Assembly (NCBI RefSeq): GCF_918797505.1
Contig: NC_092795.1
Coordinates: 33,033,131-33,097,130, forward strand
DNA: 64,000 nucleotides
Direction of reading: 5' to 3'
DNA from: Bemisia tabaci
Lineage: Eukaryota > Arthropoda > Insecta > Hemiptera > Aleyrodidae
In this document: piece by piece, positions 56,612 through 64,000 of the stretch
Layout of the letters: each line of letters begins with the position of its first letter
How positions within the stretch are numbered: the first letter of the stretch is position 1
Notes under the pieces: model-generated
What the model saw: the letters and a program-made list of their open reading frames with translations, nothing else
Database searches by the model: none
Told to the model about the DNA's origin: nothing
Made by a program: the position numbers and the translations under genes

Positions 56612-57678
56612 GCTCAACTTCAAAAAGATTTTATTTAAAGAAACTCTTATTCAGTATAAGCTTTATTAAGATGCCACTATGTAACTTTTCTGTCCTCTTG
56701 CGTTTTGATTTTCAAATAAAACCTTTTTTTAGCCCATCGTAGGTTCCTAGTCCTCAAACCTAATTTCATAGGGGCCTTCCCCTTGGAAAATTTGAAGCCT
56801 TCTCACCCCAGGTGTTTAATGTAGGTAAGAACTGCTGTATTTTATATTTTTGTCTTCCTTATTGTTACAGGGCCAAGTCTCATCAAGTCAAAAACGGTGG
56901 ATGCAATCATGCTCGCGCTTCGAAACTTCTGCTCATGTGCCCATGAAACTTCAGTTATAAAAACATCTTCGCGTCTACTATTCCTCTTGCCAATAAGCTT
57001 CTCTCATTAACTGTCTCAAAACTGAACCCTATAAACTAATGGTTTAATAACCAACTAATTCAATTACTCATTATAATTGAAACCAAAATTTAAGAGTTCA
57101 CAAATCGTTGCGAGGAAGTAATGCTTAGCAGCCTAAAACCTCAGCACATATGTCTTTACCTTTTTGTACAGAGCTTAAGAGAGGGAGGACCATTTTAAAT
57201 CAATAGAATATTTGACAAGATCGTAGCTCTGTACTAGTGATAAAAAATGAATAATTGGCAAATTTTTCCCGAAAAGCACCAATTTTTCAATCATTCCTAT
57301 ATTGCTCATTACTGTGTTTTCTGTAATGTTAACTTTAAATCCGTTTTTAAGTTTAATCTACCCTCAAAAATAATCCTCTTTTTACAGCTCTCAGTAAATA
57401 ATTTTAAAAATGCTGCCCAAATTAAGAATTGAAATGGTTGATAGGCACCAAATTTTATTTCCTGAGTATGTTAACCAACTGACTTCACCAAATATAATGC
57501 CATGAGAGTTTAATGTACTGAGAAAAATTTTAATACTCTCCAGGAAATTTTTAAGTATCGCAGCTCTGAAAGGAAAAAAAAAATTAGGGAGTGATTGAAA
57601 CAATGCAGCAGCAAAGAAAGTCAGTTATGTGAGGGAAGCTGCCTTACATTCAAAAATAAGTAGGTAACTTGGCAAATT

Positions 57679-57877
57679 CTGCTATGCTAAGGAAAAACGC
57701 CGTATGAGCCTTCAGACGTTGCCAAGTCTCCTTCAATAAATACCTACCGAATTTAATCTAAAATATCTGAAAATTTCAAAGAAAAATGTGCATGAATGTC
57801 ATCCAAAATACATGTTTTATCAAGGGAAATTTGGCAACTCTCGAATGTTCTTACGGCGTTCTTCCTTAGCACGGCAT
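57679..57877. mobile_element. Family V MITE, copy V3, in LMO 3' UTR
   Basis: Inverted ends CTGCTATGCTAAGGAAAAAC and TTCTTCCTTAGCACGGCAT; perfect 4-bp duplication AATT (57675-57678, 57878-57881). 199 bp, shorter than V1 and V2. Confidence 0.88.
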
Positions 57878-60800
57878 AATTGCTATTGATCAAATTAAAT
57901 GACATGTTCATCAGAATCTGGTTCTTTTTTCTTTTAAAAAAAAAGAAAAAGAAAAATAACGAAGCTCTGTCTATTTTAGAGCGTCAAGTTTCGAAGAAAA
58001 ATGTTGTTGATTGTTTTCGTTTTTATTTTTGTACTCATGTTCTTAGTTTTAAAATTGTACCATTTCCTCAAAGGGGGAAACAAGGAAGTCTTTTGTAGAA
58101 ACTGTACCAATTTGAACCCTAGTCACTAGGTTTTAAAAATGTAACTAACGATGATGATAGCATAGTTATATCTCTTCGTTCTAGTCTCTTCCGCTGCTTG
58201 AAGCATTGGTTCAGTTTTGTACTCGCAGTTACAACTTGCACTTGTGTTGTGTCCCTCAGAGGTGTTGGCTCGCAGTATATCTGCATGTGGCCTGTTGCCA
58301 TTTTTGTAATGAAGGTTTCACGTGACAACACCAAGTTGAGACACTTTTGACTTAACTTGTGAATTAATTTTTTCAGTACCTAAGATCTGATAGACAGGAA
58401 AAAAAAACCTAAGCTAAGCTATCTCTGTCTCTCTCCCCCTCTCTCTCCCCCCTCCCCTTTTGACAGGTTTCCTGAATAATCCGCATGTAGTAGCAAAAAA
58501 AAGATTACAATTTCGTAGACATACATACGTTACCTTTGTTAATGCCAATGCTCTGAGGGACAAAATGTTTCTTATTCCTAACTGTAAATATATTCATAAA
58601 ATTAAGCTGTCCAATGTACCTATCTTCTGTCAGTAAAATTCAAAAATCTTGAACGAGAAATGTATCTACAAGCACGCACCTGTTGAGGATCAACGCTAAA
58701 ATAATGATCAAATTGAAAACTGCAGAAAGAAGATTCTAATAATTTCGACTGTGGATTAACCCAAAAATAATTTGACGAAGATGTCTCATATGGATGCATT
58801 GACATTGAATTCTTGATGAGCGTTGTCTAAAGATGCACTCTTCCCATCTTATTTTTGCTACTGTTCCATAACTGTTCTAAAAGCAGTCTTATGTTGGTAT
58901 CTTTGATCGCTTACTTAGCTTGCTTGTAGAAATATCAATGGCTAATCACAGAAATGTACAGAAATAGAAATTTTCAACATCTTGGTTGTGATTTTTGAAA
59001 ATTACCATTATTTTACTTTTCACGAGCAAAAAGAAGGGGAGTTTAGGGGAAAAAATACCTAATGGAAATTTTCAAAACGATTTATTGACTGGTTTTCCAA
59101 TTGAAAAATAAGGTCTGTAATGTTACAATTCGAAAATGTGGTTTGAAAGTTTATCCATTGATACAGTGTGGTCAAAGAAGCGACCAAGAGTCCGAAATCA
59201 CAAATCTGTTGGTTAAATTCATGGCCTATGTAAGTGTGGTGCTGTGTATTCCATAAAGCTGATCATTTTATCTCACATTAAATCAAGATACATTTTCAAT
59301 TTCAATTTTACTTCGGACGAATTTTGCTCAATTTTTCAATATGATGTGTTTTGCCCCTGAATAGAGTAAATTAGGGGTGATAAAACGAAATTTCGGGCTT
59401 TTAATTTGAGACGAGTTGAAAGATTGAAAATTTACACTGCCACCAAACTAAGGAAAACCTTTTCTCTTGCATAAACAAAGAAAATTTTTTTGAAAGGCGG
59501 AAACAGTGGCAAAGCAATGCCTTTGTTTAATAACCATAGTGCTTAGAAATTTCTTTTTTACCTAAACCTGAGTTTCTTGAAATAGGCACGAGGAAGGTTG
59601 TAATGTTAACTCAGTGTGCTAAAGAGATTTTAATGGATATCAAGTCTAAAAACACCAAAATTTTACCGGGCCGAATTGCAATTGAAAATGTTCTTTGTCC
59701 TTTTCAAGATACAGAAAAGAGGCTTCATCAGGATTTTGCTCAGAGAGCATTCTGTATAAACTGTATGATACTGTATAAATAACTAGGAAAAAACCCACTG
59801 ATGTCACTGTACGATTTTATTGATAGAATTGTATAGAAGTTAAATTGCTATATTTTAAAGTCCTAGTCTTTATGATGCCAAATTAGGTATTTTTCTTTAT
59901 TTTTATTACTTTATGATTAGGAATTCCAAGTTATTGTTTTTCTTACTTTTTATCGAAATGGACTCCCATAACGTTGATGTTTGTACATAATTTTTGTTTT
60001 TTCTCTCTTCTTTTCTCCTTTTTGAGGTGATCCTTCACACACTTTGCAATTTATTGTTTTCACGGTGGCGGTTTGAAGGGATTTTAGGTGCAAATTAGCC
60101 GACAGTGCTGACTCTCTTTCTTATTCTTTTTACTACGGATCGAAAGATTTGGGTCTTACATTGACGAAGCAGCAAATTGTTCCAAGATCAGTAGACTAAA
60201 GATTTTATGGAAAACGAACTCAACATTTATATTTTTACCTGTTTTTACTCGTAGTAATTTTATTCCAAAAAATACCTCAAATTGAAGGTACCGAAATAAC
60301 ACCCGCTTTTTGTCAAAAATTAAATCCTAAGTATCAGCCTGCTCTGCCAAAAGATACAGTAAAAAGAATACTGAAAGGACAAGTGTGTTAATGAGTTATC
60401 ATTATGAAATTTTGATATCTGTTCACAAGATCTGAGCTTTCAAGATACAGATCTTCTTTTTGAAGTGCAGTCATTTCCATCAACTTTTAACTTTCTATGG
60501 AAACTACCTCTATAGACTGATTAAGTGGTTACATCAATTGACATATTGCCATTAAATTGCGTCGCCTTTCAAGAGTGCAGCAGGATGATTGATATCAAAA
60601 CAGTGTATATTTGTTCTGGGTAGAACCATTGAATGTTTCAAATATCGAATGATGCAATCCCTAGGTCAGTCTATACTGTGTCATGAAATGCGCCTGTTTT
60701 CCCATCTGGCAGCATCTACTCATTAATTTATTTTTTCTGTTGTTGAGATGCTTTGGGATGCCCCATAGATTTTCCTCAAGATTTTCCTCCTCTGCGTTAG

Positions 60801-61907
60801 GAACACTTTTTCAATACTAATTGCAATGTTTCAATTCTTGAAATTTTTTATCTCTAATGGGTATATTAGTTACACAGTTGACATTTATACCTCCAAAACT
60901 TAAACTTGATCATTGCAGGTCTGTTAAATGAATAATCAATCTTTTAGATTATTCCCTAAGAAATCCCATGACTGTTGTGCATTTTCTATTCTAGTTTGAT
61001 TCACTGTCTCCCGCATATTCACAAGTAAATCTTATTTTATGAGTCTTTTTAGTTCCAATCATGTTTAAAAAAAATTGTTTATTGCGAGTAGCTGTCTGTA
61101 TGTAGAGGCAGTAGTCATACTGTATTACAAAAAGATCTCATGAACATCAAGAGCCTAAGAAGAGATCTCAGCAAGCAAAAATCTAAGTTCACAATTAATT
61201 ATGAGTCTACTATTTTGTAGGAGGTAACAAAAATGCATTTCCAGTCTGAATAATCTGTCTGTGAATTCCATACAAAATCAAAGGTACAATCACATGTATG
61301 TCTCAATGTGAAAGTGACTGCGTAAAGTAAAAGATGAGCGTTCTGTGTTCATTTCAGTAATGTTGAGAAATTTTGGAAATGCCCACACTGAAATAAAATC
61401 TAAAATCAATGGTTTATTCTAATTCTGACTGCTCCTTGCTCAGTGTTTTGCTGAAGTTAAGGCGATATGGACCGACTTCAACAGAAATGTACCAAGTCAC
61501 ATTAAACTTGGACTGAGAAAAATAGGTTTGAAGTTCTATTCCTCATGAGCATTGATGTTCAGGACACAGTTCAGTGACTATTTTCATGTTCAAAATATTT
61601 TTTCTCGACTTTGAAAGTTTGATGGGAGAAAATTTACGAATAGTTGAATTTAAAACCACATATGTACTAACAGCTCATTTTTGCCCAAAATGTGACTTAG
61701 CCTGCTTCTGTTAAAATCCGTCCATATGATGGAAACTAAATTGTTATTACACTCTGCCAATTTAATTCTTTTTATGTTACAGTTTTAAAAAAAAATGTGC
61801 TTTTATGTAATCTTGAACTCTTTGAATGATAGTCCTTAAAAGACTTAGTGTTTTGTTACAAAAGAGATTGAGTAAGGTGGACCTGTAAGCTCAGAGGTAT
61901 ACGAATC

Positions 61908-61913
61908 AATAAA
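61908..61913 (+). terminator. Candidate LMO poly(A) signal AATAAA
   Basis: AATAAA followed within about 20-40 bases by T/GT-rich TTTTGTTGTTTTC and TTGTTCCTTGTGTC, the usual downstream element. Confidence 0.5.
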
Positions 61914-61930
61914 TATTTTGTTGTTTTCAA

Positions 61931-63160
61931 AATTTTGTTCCTTGTGTCAAACATTTCTTCCTTCTGGAAACAATGGGGTTTTTCCATGACTGAATGTCTC
62001 ACTTCGAGAAACATTCAACTCAAAAACTGAAAATTTACTGGGAAATGAAAAAAAAATTGAGCTGAGGATCTGTGAGGATTATATTCCTACCAAAACGAAA
62101 ATTTGATACAAAACTCGAGAGGCAGTTGGAAATCAATAATTTTTTGGGAGACAAAAAATAAGTAAATTAAAGGTCTGAGACAGATTTTCCCACTAATACA
62201 TTTTGCTTGAAAAATCGTCAATTGGGCTGTCTCTGAAAGAAATCAAGATGTTTGTGCCATTAAAAACTAGACATAAGAGGTCATCAACATTTTAGGAGGA
62301 AGTATACATGAGTTCTAAGGGAGAAAGAGTGAATAAATGAATAAATTCATTTTACCCGAAAACTCTTAAGCTTTAAAAAGGAGAAAGTCATTTTGTCACC
62401 TTCCAGCCAAAGTATTACAAGCGAAACTTTTGCCGAGGCTTTATTTTTCAAAACTTTTCAAACTTGTCCAATTTTCCAGAGAAAAACTAATGAACAGAAT
62501 TACCTACAAATATTTCATATTTCTTTTGTCATCAAAATCTGTCTCTGAAATTTTCATAAAAATATGTGCAAAGCTTAAAAGAAGGATAAAAACAATGTTG
62601 AACTGTCCAGCAACATAGCGTTTAATCTTGAAAGGCACTTGTGATACTTCGGCCAAAAGGTGGGGATTTCTGCTACTGATGCCTATTGAACCTTCAATAA
62701 TAAATACGCATCCACAAAAATGGCAGTAGTGGAAAACTATGTGCATTTATCTTTCAGATAAGAAAATTCAACTATTTAAAGGAAAAGAAGTCTTTATTTT
62801 AAACACATAATTCTGATTTCACAATCCAAAAAGACAGTACATAATCTTATATCACTTAGAGGAAGCTTTTGGCTGAGTATTGGGTGAAATACATTTTGAT
62901 CCTATAAAACTTATGCGAACATTAATATTTAAACAAAAAAAATTCTTGGCGAAGAACGAGAAACCTTTGATCTTGAATTTGATTAACACAAAACTCAACA
63001 CCTCTCAATCACAAAATGGTTCGTGCAGCCCTAGCAATGAAAATTCCCGCACTTTTTTAAGACTTTCCAAGACCTTCTTCAGAATATTTTCATACACACA
63101 GAGTTTACCCCAGTACTGTAATTTTTAATGATGAAAATTCGGTCTTGTTTTATGTTTTTG
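61931..63160. other. Intergenic, nothing certain
   Basis: AT-rich. On the minus strand an AATAAA lies at 62793-62798, followed by U-rich sequence, and could serve the candidate exon at 63161-63321. Confidence 0.4.
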
Positions 63161-63321
63161 TTAACTTCGCTCGAAGCTTATCAACACAGTACGCATCAGA
63201 CAGTTGTGCATTGCAGAAGTACTGATGACACTGCTGCCTCTATTGTAGCGAGGACTCCGAGTCTGCGTCAGCAGTTGGATCTCTTTGAAGGTGGATCGCG
63301 ATTCGTAAAATTCCAAAGGAT
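63161..63321 (-). CDS. Weak candidate for last exon of a minus-strand gene
   Basis: On the minus strand a frame stays open for about 53 codons from AT|CCTTTGGAATTTTACGAA to a TAA at 63161-63163. It is preceded by an AG (ATTAATAG) that could be an acceptor, although its pyrimidine tract is poor, and followed by an AATAAA about 360 bases further on. The peptide includes FKEIQLLTQTRSPRYN; no domain is recognised. Other frames are also partly open here, so this may be chance. Confidence 0.2.
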
Positions 63322-63599
63322 CTATTAATTATCAAATGCTATATTCTTTCTTAACAAGCATTATTTGGTGACAATTAGTGAAGAGTAAAATTCAAGTGCA
63401 TATCAAGGCCACACAAACCATGCATGATTTTTCATCATTTCTAGAAAAGGCACAGATGATCAATGACACAAAAGAGACAAAAACCGTAAGATGTAGACTT
63501 TTATACAAAAAAACCCAGGAGGTATGAGGGAATAAAGCATCACTGAGTGAATGGAGCTCTTGCAAACACTAGGGGTTTACAATTTAGTGATTGCTTCCT

Positions 63600-63850
63600 A
63601 AGTAAGATTGCAAGACAAACACAATGATGCTGATGGTTTTCTCAGAAATCAACTCCCAAAAAAAGCTCTTAAAGACAACTCTATGGATTATTTAGCATTA
63701 TCTATGAATAGCGAGTTGAATTGAGTAAAGGTGTTCTCTCTCATACGAAATGGGAGATCTTCTCCATTATTGCCTCAACTTGAAGTTTTTTTAAGAGCTC
63801 TAGAGTTAAATTATGATGAGTATCGTGGTACAATTGTGTTCCTTGAGAAA
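63600..63850. repeat. Decayed family G remnant
   Basis: AATGATGCTGATGGTTTTCT, CAGAAATCAACTCCC and, inverted, TTTAAGAGCTCTAGAGTTAA with ATGAGTATCGTGG recall the G arms. Strongly diverged. Confidence 0.55.
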
Positions 63851-64000
63851 ATTTTCTTGGAGATAACCGGTTCAATTGTTAATCCCTCTCTGCATCCAAC
63901 GATTCGACAAGTGCGATTGATCTTGGCACAGCTATTTTTTTCTTCCTACCACCCATTTGTAGCACCTTTTCCTCAGAGGGAAAAATTAATGAAGGATAAA

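Larger units (their letters stand above)
55640..56870 (+). other. Probable 3' UTR intron of LMO
   Basis: Donor CCG|GTAAGTACTT is near consensus and acceptor TTGTCTTCCTTATTGTTACAG|GG is strong. The interval holds the family N repeat, an AATAAA at 55789 and a miR-9-type 8-mer at 56604-56611. The junction is 30 bases after the stop codon, too close to trigger nonsense-mediated decay by the usual 50-55 nt rule. If unspliced, this is simply 3' UTR. Confidence 0.6.
56871..61930 (+). other. Probable long 3' UTR of LMO
   Basis: About 5 kb of AT-rich sequence with no supported ORF, running from the acceptor at 56870 to a poly(A) signal at 61908. Earlier AATAAA hexamers at 57735 (inside V3) and 61392 are alternatives. 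The length is inferred; Drosophila Bx is also known for regulatory 3' UTR sequence. Confidence 0.5.

Overview
The window looks like the genome of an insect, quite possibly a hemipteran; the species cannot be fixed from the sequence alone. It is AT-rich, with metazoan GT-AG introns and dozens of short foldback transposons (MITEs). It holds one protein-coding gene that can be called with confidence: an LMO (LIM-domain-only) transcriptional cofactor, orthologue of Drosophila Beadex/dLMO. It lies on the + strand between about 49.9 and 61.9 kb.

Gene region (49.9-62 kb). Four coding exons join in frame across clean splice sites (49946-50228, 51488-51613, 52958-53099, 55397-55609). They give 253 residues with two complete LIM zinc-binding domains and a tail with a glutamine run. 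The first visible exon begins inside a codon after a good acceptor, so at least one 5' coding exon lies upstream and was not found. Just after the stop codon there is a strong donor, matched 1.2 kb later by a strong acceptor, so the 3' UTR is probably spliced. The rest of the 3' UTR would run about 5 kb to a poly(A) signal at 61908. A perfect 8-mer match to a miR-9 target lies inside the predicted 3' UTR intron, and a MITE sits in the predicted final UTR exon.

Upstream region (1-49.9 kb). I see no convincing coding exon on either strand. It is either a large first intron or the upstream regulatory region of LMO. It is mainly a deposit of small DNA transposons. Family letters (A-Z) are mine. 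Families A, B and C have CAC termini and 2-bp target-site duplications of varied sequence, which points to the CACTA/Mirage/Chapaev (CMC) group. Families F and S, and the element inserted in G1, make 8-bp duplications typical of hAT elements. Family V makes 4-bp duplications. Longer TIR elements include E (1.95 kb, perfect 31-bp TIR), W (2.05 kb, perfect 26-bp TIR, carrying an array of a CTACGGTACGGAC motif) and M (0.93 kb). There are also a 139-bp minisatellite with scattered relatives, several tandem duplications, and C-rich tracts.

3' flank (62-64 kb). This is mostly featureless. A weak candidate for the last exon of a minus-strand gene lies at 63161-63321, and a decayed family G repeat lies near 63.7 kb. 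No tRNA, rRNA, CRISPR, prophage, retrotransposon ORF or intact transposase was recognised.
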